From contig JAUIAM010000005.1 of the NCBI GenBank assembly GCA_030425485.1, positions 124,001 through 188,000 of the forward strand: DNA of 64,000 nucleotides. The letters are read 5' to 3'. This document shows, one piece after another, positions 34,833 to 43,172 of this stretch; positions within the stretch are counted from its first letter, which is position 1, and each line of letters starts with the position of its first letter. The notes beneath the pieces were generated by a model that did not search any database, was not told the DNA's origin, and worked only from the letters and a program-made list of their open reading frames with translations. The translations under genes were made by a program, and so were the position numbers. The DNA is from Verrucomicrobiia bacterium (lineage in GTDB: Bacteria > Verrucomicrobiota > Verrucomicrobiia > Opitutales > Cerasicoccaceae).

Positions 34833-36200
34833 ATGCCAATGAATCCATCCTCCTACCATCCCGACGCATTCCCGGCAAACTTTACCTGGGGCGTATCTAC
34901 CGCTGCATTTCAAATCGAGGGCGGCGCAAGTGCCGACGGCAAAGGCCCGTCAACCTGGGACACTTTTTGTCAAGAGCCCGGACGCATTCAGAATGATGCC
35001 ACTGGTAAGGTCGCCTGCGACCACTACCACCGCTACCAGGAAGACATCGACATCATCCAGAACCTCGGCGTGGGTGCCTACCGTTTCTCGCTCTCCTGGT
35101 CACGCATGTTTCCGGAAGGTCGAGGCGCTCCCAATCAAGCCGGCTTTGATTTCTACGACCGCCTCATCGACGGCCTCTTGGCCAAGGGCATTACCCCCTG
35201 GGTTACCCTCTTCCACTGGGACACACCAGATGCGCTGCAAAAAACCTTCGGCGGCTGGGCCAGCCGGGAGATTGCCGATTGCTTCGCCGACTATGCCACC
35301 GCCGTAGGCAAGCACTTCGGCGACCGGGTGAAAAACTTCTTCACCACAAACGAATTTAATAACATTACCGACCGTGGCTATTACCTGGGACAGTTTGCTC
35401 CGGGCCTTAACTGCGACATCGCAACGCGCAATCAAACCCGCCACAACGCCCTGCTCGCGCACGGCAAAGGCGTACAAGCCCTTCGCGCAACCGTCCCCGA
35501 TGCCCGTATCGGCCTGGCAGAAGACCCTGTTAGCTGCGTCCCTATCATGGATACACCCGAGCATGTTGAGGCGGCGCGTAAAGCCTATCGACTAGTCAAC
35601 GCCCGCTTCCTGACCGCGGTCCTCGAAGGTGGATACCCCGAGGAGTACCTCGAAGATGAGGGCGCAAATGCCCCCGAAATCAGAGAGGGAGATTTTGACA
35701 TCATCTCCTCGCCCATCGACCTGCTGGGAATCAATGCCTATACGCCCACGCACATCCGTGCAGCGGATAACGAGCGCGGTTTCGAGCAGCTTCCAAAGCC
35801 TGCAGCCTACCCGCGCATGGACATTGATTGGCTCTACCTTGAGCCGGATATCCTCTACTGGGGATGTCGTTTTCTGAAAGAGCTCTGGAACGTGCCCGAA
35901 CTCTACGTCAGCGAAAACGGCTGTCCCTGCGCCGACAGCTTAAACGCCCAGGGTGAAGTGCTCGATACGGACCGCATCATGTACCTGCGCCACCACCTGC
36001 GTAGCGCCACGCGCGCCATCAGCGAAGGCTACCCGCTCAAAGGTTACTTCCAGTGGAGCCTCATGGATAACTTCGAATGGGCTAATGGATACAACGCCCG
36101 ATTCGGCCTCTATTACGTAAACTACGAAACACTCGAGCGCATAGAGAAGCTCAGCGCAAAGTACTACCGCCAGGTCATTCAGGCTAATCGCGTACTGTAG
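34833..36200 (+). CDS. GH1 beta-glucosidase
   Basis: 455 residues, full length for GH1, with no signal peptide, so cytosolic. The N-terminal signature is FTWGVSTAAFQIEGG. The acid/base Glu is in FFTTNEFNNIT (Glu 174; most relatives have TLNEPW, so the residue after NE is Phe instead of Pro). The nucleophile Glu 361 is in LYVSENGCPC. Substrate-site motifs YRFSLSWSRMFPEG, FHWDTPDALQ and GYFQWSLMDNFEWANGY are intact. It hydrolyses beta-glucosides or related disaccharides taken up by the cell. It follows the chimeric regulator on the same strand and is convergent with the dehydrogenase gene. Confidence 0.93.
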   Translation: MPMNPSSYHPDAFPANFTWGVSTAAFQIEGGASADGKGPSTWDTFCQEPGRIQNDATGKVACDHYHRYQEDIDIIQNLGVGAYRFSLSWSRMFPEGRGAPNQAGFDFYDRLIDGLLAKGITPWVTLFHWDTPDALQKTFGGWASREIADCFADYATAVGKHFGDRVKNFFTTNEFNNITDRGYYLGQFAPGLNCDIATRNQTRHNALLAHGKGVQALRATVPDARIGLAEDPVSCVPIMDTPEHVEAARKAYRLVNARFLTAVLEGGYPEEYLEDEGANAPEIREGDFDIISSPIDLLGINAYTPTHIRAADNERGFEQLPKPAAYPRMDIDWLYLEPDILYWGCRFLKELWNVPELYVSENGCPCADSLNAQGEVLDTDRIMYLRHHLRSATRAISEGYPLKGYFQWSLMDNFEWANGYNARFGLYYVNYETLERIEKLSAKYYRQVIQANRVL

Positions 36201-36370
36201 GGCCAAGGTAGCCCGACCTGCCCACTGACTTTATCATCTTTATGGGAAGACGGTATCACTACCCTATCCCCCATAGGCGGTCGTCGGCCTTGGGCACTGC
36301 GATTAACCCCTATCATAAGCAAGGCAAGAGAGCAGTCGCCATCGCGTTAAGACCGACTTCGGCAAAGCCC

Positions 36371-37447
36371 TCAGGTCATCCGATTATACGCCTCAAGCGA
36401 AATGACATCCGCTAGCGGCTTCTCCGAGAGGTAATCATCCAGAAAGTCCAGAATGAGAGCCAGAATATCGCCGTATTGGTCCACGGTCGGACCAGCGACA
36501 TGCGGCAGGAGCATAACATGGGAAAGGCCTCTAAGCGAGCTGTCCCTGGCCAAAGGTTCTTTCCGGTAAACATCCAACCCCATGCTGACATCACCCCGGG
36601 CCGCGAGTGCCTCGACCGCCCCCTCTTCGAGTACCGCCCCGCGCCCGACATTGACAAAGATTGCCCCGGGTCTCATCTGCAGAAGCATCTCTGCGGTCAC
36701 GCTACTGTTGGTGCTTGGCGTGAGTGCTTCCACCTCAATAACGATGTCGTTCTCCTTGAACAAGGCAGCAAGGCTTCTGGCTTTCTTTACGCCCGCCTTG
36801 TCATAAACAGACTGCGGCACATCACGCGACCAGCACTGGATCGTATTGCTAAAGGGCTTGAACAGGCGGATGCACTCATGCGCAATCACACCCAAACCGT
36901 GTATTCCGATCGTGCGCCCAGAAATGGAAATGGGAAACGGAGGAGTAAAATCCGCATGCAACTTGGCGGCATGCATATCCAGACTATAGCGGTTAAAACG
37001 CTTGGCACAGGCTAAAACTAAGGCCAGCGCGCACTCTGCCACTGCACTTGCAGCTGAGTTTCCCCAATTCGTAACCAGGCCGCCATTAGCAATAAAGCTT
37101 GCCGGAATCTTATCTCTAACTGAGCCGCAGAAATAGCAAAAATACTTAAGCTCAGGAAGTTCTTTAATTATCTCTTCAGTGATGGAAGGAAGACTCCATG
37201 CACCTATAATTATTTCAGGCTTATGTTTAAGTAAGAAGGCCTTCCAGCCATTTCCATCACGCGAAGGATCAAATCGCAGAACATCTACGTTGTGCCTCGA
37301 TCCCAGTTGATCGAATACGTCCAGTTCCCCGAGGAAGCGATTCGATTCCTCATCGGTCAAACAAAGGATAATCGAGCACTTTCGAGGGGAGTTGATCCCG
37401 CTTTTAGATGCCGATTTCACGTCTAATATTGGAGAGCCCATGAACAT
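36371..37447 (-). CDS. D-2-hydroxyacid dehydrogenase family protein (NAD-binding)
   Basis: 358 residues (a second ATG at 37441 is equally possible). The Rossmann segment has ISGRTIGIHGLGVIAHECIRLF (G-x-G-x-x-A rather than the usual G-x-G-x-x-G/A-x2-A spacing). The catalytic Arg is in FVNVGRGAVLEE, the Glu in DVYRKEPL and the His in LLPHVAGPT. The N-terminal flavodoxin-like part has PEIIIGAWSLPSITEEIIKELPELKYFCYF. The family reduces 2-keto acids or oxidises D-2-hydroxy acids such as glycerate, lactate or hydroxyisocaproate. It stands alone, divergent from the symporter gene; a role in sugar-acid metabolism is plausible. It has visibly lower GC at its 5' end than its neighbours. Confidence 0.85.
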   Translation of the reverse strand: MFMGSPILDVKSASKSGINSPRKCSIILCLTDEESNRFLGELDVFDQLGSRHNVDVLRFDPSRDGNGWKAFLLKHKPEIIIGAWSLPSITEEIIKELPELKYFCYFCGSVRDKIPASFIANGGLVTNWGNSAASAVAECALALVLACAKRFNRYSLDMHAAKLHADFTPPFPISISGRTIGIHGLGVIAHECIRLFKPFSNTIQCWSRDVPQSVYDKAGVKKARSLAALFKENDIVIEVEALTPSTNSSVTAEMLLQMRPGAIFVNVGRGAVLEEGAVEALAARGDVSMGLDVYRKEPLARDSSLRGLSHVMLLPHVAGPTVDQYGDILALILDFLDDYLSEKPLADVISLEAYNRMT

Positions 37448-37908
37448 ATATATTTCGCATTACGGAGCAAGTTCCGGCAAGGAATAACTAGATTCACACC
37501 GCCCAAATCTGTAACACTTTAGTGCGCCATAAGCGTCCCCACCCATTAGCGTTAACCAATGGTATTAGATGTCTTAACTAAAACATATAATCCTCCTCAA
37601 GGAACCTGCCATGTGTGACAGTTTCAGGAAGATTCACCCTACTTTGAGATTGGAGACGACTCTTGCTGAAGTTCTACTCAACCCTACCATTGCGTCATTA
37701 CTTTGAGGCGACGGTACCAATGCAGCCTCCCCTTCCTTTTGCACGTTCCCCGTGCCGCATGCAGCTATCCTTGGTCAGAATCAGCATACCCCCTATTCAA
37801 GGATACAGAACACTTATCATCCATCCCCGATAAGCAGCCCCATATGCAATCACACACGCATACCGGTCTCCCGTGCTTGAGGCCGCCCAAAACAGACACG
37901 AATACACC
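37448..37908. other. 461-bp divergent intergenic region between dehydrogenase and symporter genes
   Basis: No convincing gene. It contains TATCCTTG (37766-37773) paired with CAAGGATA (37798-37805), an 8-bp inverted repeat with a 24-nt loop. It also holds an AT-rich stretch with a TATAAT-like word near 37588. A degenerate match to the regulon motif (37676-37691, about 11 of 16 positions) is too weak to call. A 71-codon open frame (37703-37918) overlaps the symporter start and has no coding character. Confidence 0.45.
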
Positions 37909-39714
37909 ATGTCCATAGAGTACATAACGCTGACGATCTATCTGGGCGTCCTCCTCACCCTGGGCGTACTGTTCTCACGCTTTAATAAAAACCTCAGTGA
38001 CTTCGTGCGCGGCGGCGCGCAGGGGACTTGGTGGATGGTCGGGACGAGTATCCTCATGGCGGGCATCAGCGCATACACCTTTACGGGAAATGCGTCCGCG
38101 GCCTACGAAGCCGGGCCTAGCCTGCTCGTTGTCTATCTGGCTAATTGCGCCGGCTTTGCTGCCGGGGGCTTATTCCTCGGCAAATGGTTTCGCCAAACCC
38201 GTGCCTACACTTCGGCCGACGTTGTCCGCACGCGCTTCGGCGTCCCCGTCGAGCAGTTCTCTGCCTGCTCCGGTTTGCTGCTTGGCCCGGTCAATGCAGC
38301 CATCCAACTCTACGCACTCTCCCTCTTTACCAGCACAGCCCTGGGACTGGACTTGGTTCCCATCCTGATCACCATCGGAGTGATTGTGGTGTTCTATTCC
38401 ACGACAGGTGGACGCTGGGCCGTTATGGCGACTGACTTTGTGCAATCGCTCATTCTGTTTTCCATCACCATTCTGGTTCTGGTCATGACGTTTAGGGAAA
38501 TCGGCGGCATCGGCGCGTTCTTCAGCCATTTCAACGACCCCAAAATCGCAGAAGACTACAGACTTATCAATGAGCCCGGCCACTTCTCCGGGGACCGCTT
38601 TACCCTCAAGTGGGCCATTATCGTTTTCTTCATGCAGCTCTACTCGCAGATAAGCCTCTCCGACGCCGGGCGCTACCTCTCGACCAAGGATGGCCACGAA
38701 GCCTCCCGCTCAGCTTGGTGGGCATGCATCCTCATGGCCATTGGCAGTGCCATCTGGTTTCTGCCCGCCATGGCCACCCGCTTCATGTACGAAAACGAGC
38801 TTATGACCTCCGGCCTCGATAAGCCTGCGGAGCACGCCTATGCATTCATCGCAATGAAGCTCCTGCCCAACGGCATGCTTGGCATGCTCATTGCCGCGAT
38901 GTTTGCCGCCACCATGAGCAGTATGGACAGCGGACTCAACGGCCAGGTCGGCACACTGGTACGCAACATCATCCCGCGCTTGCGCGGCGCACTCGGACAC
39001 CACAACCCCCTGCCTGCCAAAACGGAAATCCGTATCTGCCATATTTCGACCCTCGTCCTCGGCGCGATCATCATCACCTACGCCCTGCTCTTCGCCGTGC
39101 AGGACAAGATCACACTCTTCGATGCTTACCTGACCATCGGTTCGATCATCGGCGTACCGATGGGGTTTCCCATGCTGGCGGGTCTGTGGATGAAGAAGCT
39201 GCCCAAGTGGTCCTACTTCCCCATCTTTGGTGCCTGCGTCATTCCCTCCATCTGGTCCTTCATTGACGAAGCCTGGTACGACAGTGCATGGACCTATCAG
39301 GACCGCACGCTCTGGATCCTCGTCTTTGGTGTCGTGGCAACGCTCATCTGCCGCCTCCTCGCCCCGCTTTCCAGTAAGCGCCAGCAAGAGGAAATCGCTG
39401 AGTTCTTCAAACGCATGCACACACCAATCGACTACGATAAGGAAGTCGGTCGCTCCGCCATCGATTACCAGCAGTACTTTGTGCTGGGCCGCGCCATCCT
39501 GTTCATCGGTTGCTTGCTCATGTTCATTCTCATTGTGCCAAACTCGCTGTATAACAGACTGTGCATCGTCGGCGTTTCCCTCTTTGTGCTAGCTGTCGGC
39601 GGCATTCTCTGTTGGTGCGGCACACGCACGCGACGCCTGACAAATGAGCACCTGGCGCAAAAGCAGAACGACGAGTCCGGCCCAGACGCCGAGCAAGGCA
39701 CCACCGATGCGTAG
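37909..39714 (+). CDS. Sodium:solute symporter family transporter (SSS/SLC5-like)
   Basis: About 602 residues from ATG 37909 (MSIEYITLTIYLGVLL), the first residue of a membrane segment; an upstream frame start adds 12 polar residues. About 13-14 hydrophobic segments, with the family landmarks FVRGGAQGTWWMVGTSILMAGISAYTF (shown here as two pieces: GGAQGTWWM and AGISAYTFTGNASA), YALSLFTSTALGL and AMFAATMSSMDSGLNGQVGTL. The last is the SSS signature region. A long C-terminal cytoplasmic tail ends in a Gln/Glu/Asp-rich sequence. It takes up a sugar, uronate or organic acid with sodium, consistent with marine life. It is convergent with the TetR gene. Confidence 0.9.
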   Translation: MSIEYITLTIYLGVLLTLGVLFSRFNKNLSDFVRGGAQGTWWMVGTSILMAGISAYTFTGNASAAYEAGPSLLVVYLANCAGFAAGGLFLGKWFRQTRAYTSADVVRTRFGVPVEQFSACSGLLLGPVNAAIQLYALSLFTSTALGLDLVPILITIGVIVVFYSTTGGRWAVMATDFVQSLILFSITILVLVMTFREIGGIGAFFSHFNDPKIAEDYRLINEPGHFSGDRFTLKWAIIVFFMQLYSQISLSDAGRYLSTKDGHEASRSAWWACILMAIGSAIWFLPAMATRFMYENELMTSGLDKPAEHAYAFIAMKLLPNGMLGMLIAAMFAATMSSMDSGLNGQVGTLVRNIIPRLRGALGHHNPLPAKTEIRICHISTLVLGAIIITYALLFAVQDKITLFDAYLTIGSIIGVPMGFPMLAGLWMKKLPKWSYFPIFGACVIPSIWSFIDEAWYDSAWTYQDRTLWILVFGVVATLICRLLAPLSSKRQQEEIAEFFKRMHTPIDYDKEVGRSAIDYQQYFVLGRAILFIGCLLMFILIVPNSLYNRLCIVGVSLFVLAVGGILCWCGTRTRRLTNEHLAQKQNDESGPDAEQGTTDA

Positions 39715-39747
39715 CACGAACTCCCTGTCCGCAGAGGCTGCCCAGAC

Positions 39748-40383
39748 TTACCGGATGATACCGTTGAGCAAGATCGCGCGAGCCGTCTTCATCGACTCCT
39801 CCATCACGTCCGCATCCAGAAAATCCAGACCGATGCTGTGCTTGAGGCTGTACTTGTTGGCGTGATGCACGAAGCACAGGCCAATCAAAGAGACCAAAAG
39901 ATGCCGGGCTTCGACGCCCTCAACGATCTCGCCCCGCTCCACTCCGATTGCCAACACTTCCTCCAAACGTTCAATCACCGGGTTCTTGCTCAGTAAGGAC
40001 GGATGACGGCTCAGGAAGCGCCCTTGATTCAGGTTTTCCCACATCAGCAGATTCACAAACTCGGGGTTACTCTGCAGGAAGGCCGAATACGAAATCAAGA
40101 TACTCTCGATAGCATGCGGGGCCGAGTGGGGGCTTTTCAGCGTTTCCATTTCCATCTTTTCCACACGGCCGAAAATCTCCTGCAGCACCGCGACATAAAG
40201 CCCCTCCTTATTCTCGTAGTAGTGGTAGAGCATGCGCTTGTTCACCCCGGCACGGGCGACAATCTCATCCACAGAGGCGCCATCGTATCCGCGCCGGGAA
40301 AACAGGCGTGTCCCCGCTTGCAGTAAACGACGACGCGTCTTATCCGGGTCGCGACTTCTCTTTTTTGCCTTGCCTGTGTCCAT
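39748..40383 (-). CDS. TetR family transcriptional regulator
   Basis: 211 residues from ATG 40383 (MDTGKAKKRSRD). An upstream ATG at 40398 lies inside a palindrome that looks like the operator, so I prefer the inner start. The helix-turn-helix is LFSRRGYDGASVDEIVARAG, then VNKRMLYHYYENKEGLY, a textbook TetR domain. The C-terminal domain (SILISYSAFLQSNPEFVNLLMWENLNQG) binds the effector and dimerises. It is divergent from the six-gene operon at 40412-46091, with only 28 bp between coding regions, so it almost certainly controls that operon and itself from one operator. Confidence 0.92.
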   Translation of the reverse strand: MDTGKAKKRSRDPDKTRRRLLQAGTRLFSRRGYDGASVDEIVARAGVNKRMLYHYYENKEGLYVAVLQEIFGRVEKMEMETLKSPHSAPHAIESILISYSAFLQSNPEFVNLLMWENLNQGRFLSRHPSLLSKNPVIERLEEVLAIGVERGEIVEGVEARHLLVSLIGLCFVHHANKYSLKHSIGLDFLDADVMEESMKTARAILLNGIIR

Positions 40384-40390
40384 AATTTCG

Positions 40391-40406
40391 GTAACCATTC
40401 AGTTAC
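40391..40406. promoter_or_regulatory. TetR-type operator between the tetR gene and the serine-dehydratase operon
   Basis: GTAAC (40391-40395), CATTCA, GTTAC (40402-40406): perfect 5-bp arms, 6-bp centre. It fills the 28-bp divergent gap and reaches to 6 bp before the epimerase ATG (40412). Occupancy would block both genes. Confidence 0.7.
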
Positions 40407-40411
40407 TTAAC

Positions 40412-41455
40412 ATGTCTGTACCTTATCCAAATGCACTACCTGTCGAGCCCGCGCAAGCGGATACTTTTCTCTCAGAGCCCAGCGAGGGCCTGGTAAAGAG
40501 CCTGGAATCGTTTGACGAACCCGTTCTGGTCCTTGGTGCCGGAGGCAAGATGGGGCTTCACCTGTGCCGCATGCTGCGACGCGTCGGCGAACTCCGCGGG
40601 AAAGAACTCTCGGTCACCGCTGTGTCTCGCTTCCGCACCGTACATGGCCGCGAGTCCTTCGAGGAAGCTGGCGTCAAAACGCTGCCCTGTGAACTTGAGG
40701 ACGAGGCCGCGCTGAAAGCACTGCCCGAGGCCTCCCATGTTGTCTTCATGGCGGGAGCCAAGTTTGGCACCACCGGCCAACCGGACATCCTGCAGCGCAT
40801 GAATGTCGAGCTTCCGAAGAAAGTTGCCCAGCGCTACTCCAAGTCTCGCATCCTCGCCTTTTCCACCGGCTGTGTTTACTCCATGGTCGATCCCCAGAGC
40901 GGCGGCTCCACTGAGAAGGACCCCACTGATCCCCCCGGAGAATACGCGCTCTCCTGCCTCGGGCGCGAGCAGGCCTTTGCCACGGAAGCACGCGAGCATG
41001 GCACCGAAGTCTGCCTCATCCGCCTGAACTACTCGACGGAATTTCGCTACGGAGTACTGGTCGATATCTGCCAAAAGATCATGAGCGGCCAAGAGGTAAA
41101 TCTGGACATGGGCTGGGTCAATCTCATCTGGCAGCGCGACGCAGTCGACCACATTCTCCGCACCTTCCCGCTGGCCAACAGCGAAGCCAGGCCGATCAAC
41201 ATCACCGGAACAGGCATCCACGCCGTACGCGACCTCGCCCTGAAACTCGGCCAACGCTTGGACATGCCCGTCACGTTTAGCGGCCGTGAAGGACAGACCG
41301 CCTGGCTCAATGACGCCAGCGAGGCGCACAAGCTTTTCGGACCGCCCCAGACTTCACTCGATACCATGCTCGACTGGACCGCCGCATGGGCACAGCAAGT
41401 CGGACAAACCTTTGGTAAACCCACCGGCTTTGAAAAGCGAAGCGGAAAATTCTAA
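40412..41455 (+). CDS. NAD-dependent epimerase/dehydratase (extended SDR) family protein
   Basis: 347 residues from ATG 40412 (MSVPYPNALPVEP). The Rossmann motif EPVLVLGAGGKMGLHLCRML (G-x-G-G-x-M-G) lies after a 35-residue leader. ILAFSTGCVYSM supplies the catalytic-site Ser/Thr strand. The usual YxxxK is not clear: GEYALSCLGREQAF has Tyr-Ala-Leu-Ser-Cys-Leu-Gly-Arg-Glu, so the Lys position is occupied by a different residue. PINITGTGIHAVRDLALKLG is the family's C-terminal 'N-I-t-G' segment. It is the first gene of the six-gene operon controlled by TetR. Probably a dehydrogenase or epimerase on a small polyol or amino-sugar-like substrate; the altered active site makes the reaction uncertain. 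Confidence 0.75.
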   Translation: MSVPYPNALPVEPAQADTFLSEPSEGLVKSLESFDEPVLVLGAGGKMGLHLCRMLRRVGELRGKELSVTAVSRFRTVHGRESFEEAGVKTLPCELEDEAALKALPEASHVVFMAGAKFGTTGQPDILQRMNVELPKKVAQRYSKSRILAFSTGCVYSMVDPQSGGSTEKDPTDPPGEYALSCLGREQAFATEAREHGTEVCLIRLNYSTEFRYGVLVDICQKIMSGQEVNLDMGWVNLIWQRDAVDHILRTFPLANSEARPINITGTGIHAVRDLALKLGQRLDMPVTFSGREGQTAWLNDASEAHKLFGPPQTSLDTMLDWTAAWAQQVGQTFGKPTGFEKRSGKF

Positions 41456-41465
41456 ACTCATCGAT

Positions 41466-42497
41466 ATGGACATTCGCAAATACTTGCTCGAAGGGCAGGC
41501 CATCCCGGCCCTCCCTCTGGCCCTTAATGCTCAGCGCCGCTGGTGCCAGCGCCACCAGCGGGCACTCCTCCGCTACTACATCGAATCCGGCGCAGGTGGC
41601 ATTGCCGTTGGCGTGCACTCCACCCAGTTCGAGATTCGCGAGCCCCAGCACGCTCTCTTTGAGCCCCTCCTCTCCTTCGCCTCCGAGAATATCGACCGCG
41701 ACGCCAAGGGTCACGACTTTATCAAAATTGCCGGTCTGTGCGGCAATACCGAGCAAGCCGTGAGCGAGGCAAAGCTGGCCGCCGGCCTGGGCTATCATGC
41801 CGGATTGCTCAGTCTTGCCGCCATGAAAGGCGTCAGCGAAGACGAGCTCATTGCCCACTGCACCAGCGTTTCCAAGCACATCCCGATCATCGGATTCTAC
41901 CTCCAGCCTGCCGTGGGGGGCTCAAAACTGCCCTACTCCTTCTGGAAGCGATTTGCGGAAATCGAGAATGTCGTCGCCATCAAGATGGCACCGTTCAATC
42001 GCTACCAGACCATAGATGTCGTCCGCGCCATCTGTGAAAGCGGCCGCGAGGACATCGCGCTGTACACGGGTAACGATGACAACATCATCGCCGACCTGAT
42101 TACCCGCTGGGACTTTGCCGGCACGAGCCGATTCATCGTCGGCGGCCTTCTGGGCCAGTTCGGCGTCTGGACGAGCAAGGCAGTTACCATGCTGGAAGAA
42201 ATCAAAGCGATCCGCACCCAGCCCGACATTCCCGCTGTATGGGCTCAGCGTAACGTCGCCCTGACCGACGCGAATGCAGCCGTGTTTGACGCGCCAAACG
42301 ACTTCCGTGGCGTACTCTGCGGCATACACGAAGTCCTGCGCCGCCAGGGGCTGCTGGAGACGAACTACTGCCTCGATCCCGAGGAGACGCTCTCTCCCGG
42401 CCAGGCCGAAGAGCTCGACCGCATCTACCGGGATTACCCCTGGCTGACGGACGACGACTTTGTGAACGAGAACCTCAAACGCTGGCTTGCCGATTGA
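41466..42497 (+). CDS. Dihydrodipicolinate synthase / N-acetylneuraminate lyase family (DapA-like) aldolase
   Basis: 343 residues from ATG 41466, 10 bp after the epimerase stop. The family's G-x-x-G-x-x-x-x-G-T-x-G-E region appears as GAGGIAVGVHSTQFEIRE (residues 42-59). The Tyr of the lY-x-x-P motif is in IIGFYLQPAVGG (Tyr 145), and the Schiff-base Lys 173 is in NVVAIKMAPFNRY. It is about 40 residues longer than DapA (C-terminal helices ending ENLKRWLAD). The family carries out reversible aldol cleavage or dehydration of 2-keto acids. With a dedicated TetR operon and a dehydratase downstream, lysine biosynthesis is unlikely; a catabolic aldolase or dehydratase step is more plausible. Confidence 0.83.
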   Translation: MDIRKYLLEGQAIPALPLALNAQRRWCQRHQRALLRYYIESGAGGIAVGVHSTQFEIREPQHALFEPLLSFASENIDRDAKGHDFIKIAGLCGNTEQAVSEAKLAAGLGYHAGLLSLAAMKGVSEDELIAHCTSVSKHIPIIGFYLQPAVGGSKLPYSFWKRFAEIENVVAIKMAPFNRYQTIDVVRAICESGREDIALYTGNDDNIIADLITRWDFAGTSRFIVGGLLGQFGVWTSKAVTMLEEIKAIRTQPDIPAVWAQRNVALTDANAAVFDAPNDFRGVLCGIHEVLRRQGLLETNYCLDPEETLSPGQAEELDRIYRDYPWLTDDDFVNENLKRWLAD

Positions 42498-42498
42498 G

Positions 42499-43170
42499 AT
42501 GAGCCAGTCAGCCTTCGGCATCATCGGTCCGGTCATGATTGGTCCCTCCAGCAGCCACACTGCCGGAGCCGTACGTCTGGGGCTGGCCGCTCGGGCACTG
42601 CTCGGCTCCGGTCAGCCGGTACGCGCCACCCTCGGGCTCCACGGTTCATTTGCCGCCACCGGTCATGGCCACGGCACACGCCTGGCGCTGGTGGCAGGGC
42701 TGCTCGGATTTCCACCCGACGACGACAGGCTGGTCGGCAGCTTCGCTATCGCTGAAGCCAAAGGCCTGCAGTTCACCTTTGCTGACATTGACCTGGGAGA
42801 AGACTTTCACCCCAACGGTGTCAGCATCGATCTGGAGTCTGCCAATGCCGAGCGGCATCTCCTCCTGGGCGCATCCATCGGCGGGGGTGAAATCCGCATC
42901 GTCGCCATCGATCGGTTTGAAACACACTTGCATGGCAGCGTGCCCACTATCATTATCTGGCATCAAGACCGCTTGGGGTTCCTCTCTGCAGTCACTACGA
43001 TCCTGGCCCATGCCGGAGTCAACATAGCTACTATTCATACCTGTCGCCATGTGCGCGGCCAGCAGACGCTGACTTCGGTCGAGCTCGACAGTCCGCTACC
43101 AAATGGAGTCATTGCCCAACTCAATGCCATCGCCCAAGCCCAGTTAGTACGTCACATAGAAGTCTTTTAA
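42499..43170 (+). CDS. sdaAB: L-serine ammonia-lyase, iron-sulfur-dependent, beta subunit
   Basis: 224 residues; ATG 42499 immediately follows the preceding TGA (1 bp gap). Motifs of the beta subunit: GIIGPVMIGPSSSHTAGAVR (the SSSHTAG signature), TLGLHGSFAATGHGHGTRLA and GFPPDDDRLVGSF. The end is an ACT domain (TIIIWHQDRLGFLSAVTTIL ... GVNIATIHTCRHVRG), which in this family binds serine or regulates activity. With the alpha subunit 2 bp further it forms the Gram-positive-type two-subunit enzyme converting L-serine to pyruvate and ammonia. Its operon setting suggests that serine, or a serine-like hydroxy amino acid, is a pathway intermediate. Confidence 0.92.
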   Translation: MSQSAFGIIGPVMIGPSSSHTAGAVRLGLAARALLGSGQPVRATLGLHGSFAATGHGHGTRLALVAGLLGFPPDDDRLVGSFAIAEAKGLQFTFADIDLGEDFHPNGVSIDLESANAERHLLLGASIGGGEIRIVAIDRFETHLHGSVPTIIIWHQDRLGFLSAVTTILAHAGVNIATIHTCRHVRGQQTLTSVELDSPLPNGVIAQLNAIAQAQLVRHIEVF

Positions 43171-43172
43171 CT

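Noticed and set aside
36201-36370. Repeated CCAAGG/CCTTGG words between the GH1 and dehydrogenase genes suggesting a hairpin
   Set aside because: The words are self-palindromic and far apart; no longer complementary arms exist.
37676-37691. ACTCAACCCTACCATT, a possible eighth copy of the regulon motif before the symporter gene
   Set aside because: Only about 11 of 16 positions fit, no proper TTG -35 with a -10 follows at 10 bp, and it is more than 200 bp from the start codon.
37703-37918. A 71-codon open frame in front of the symporter
   Set aside because: Cys/Pro/His-rich with no conserved feature, overlaps the symporter start, and the gap has promoter-like rather than coding composition.
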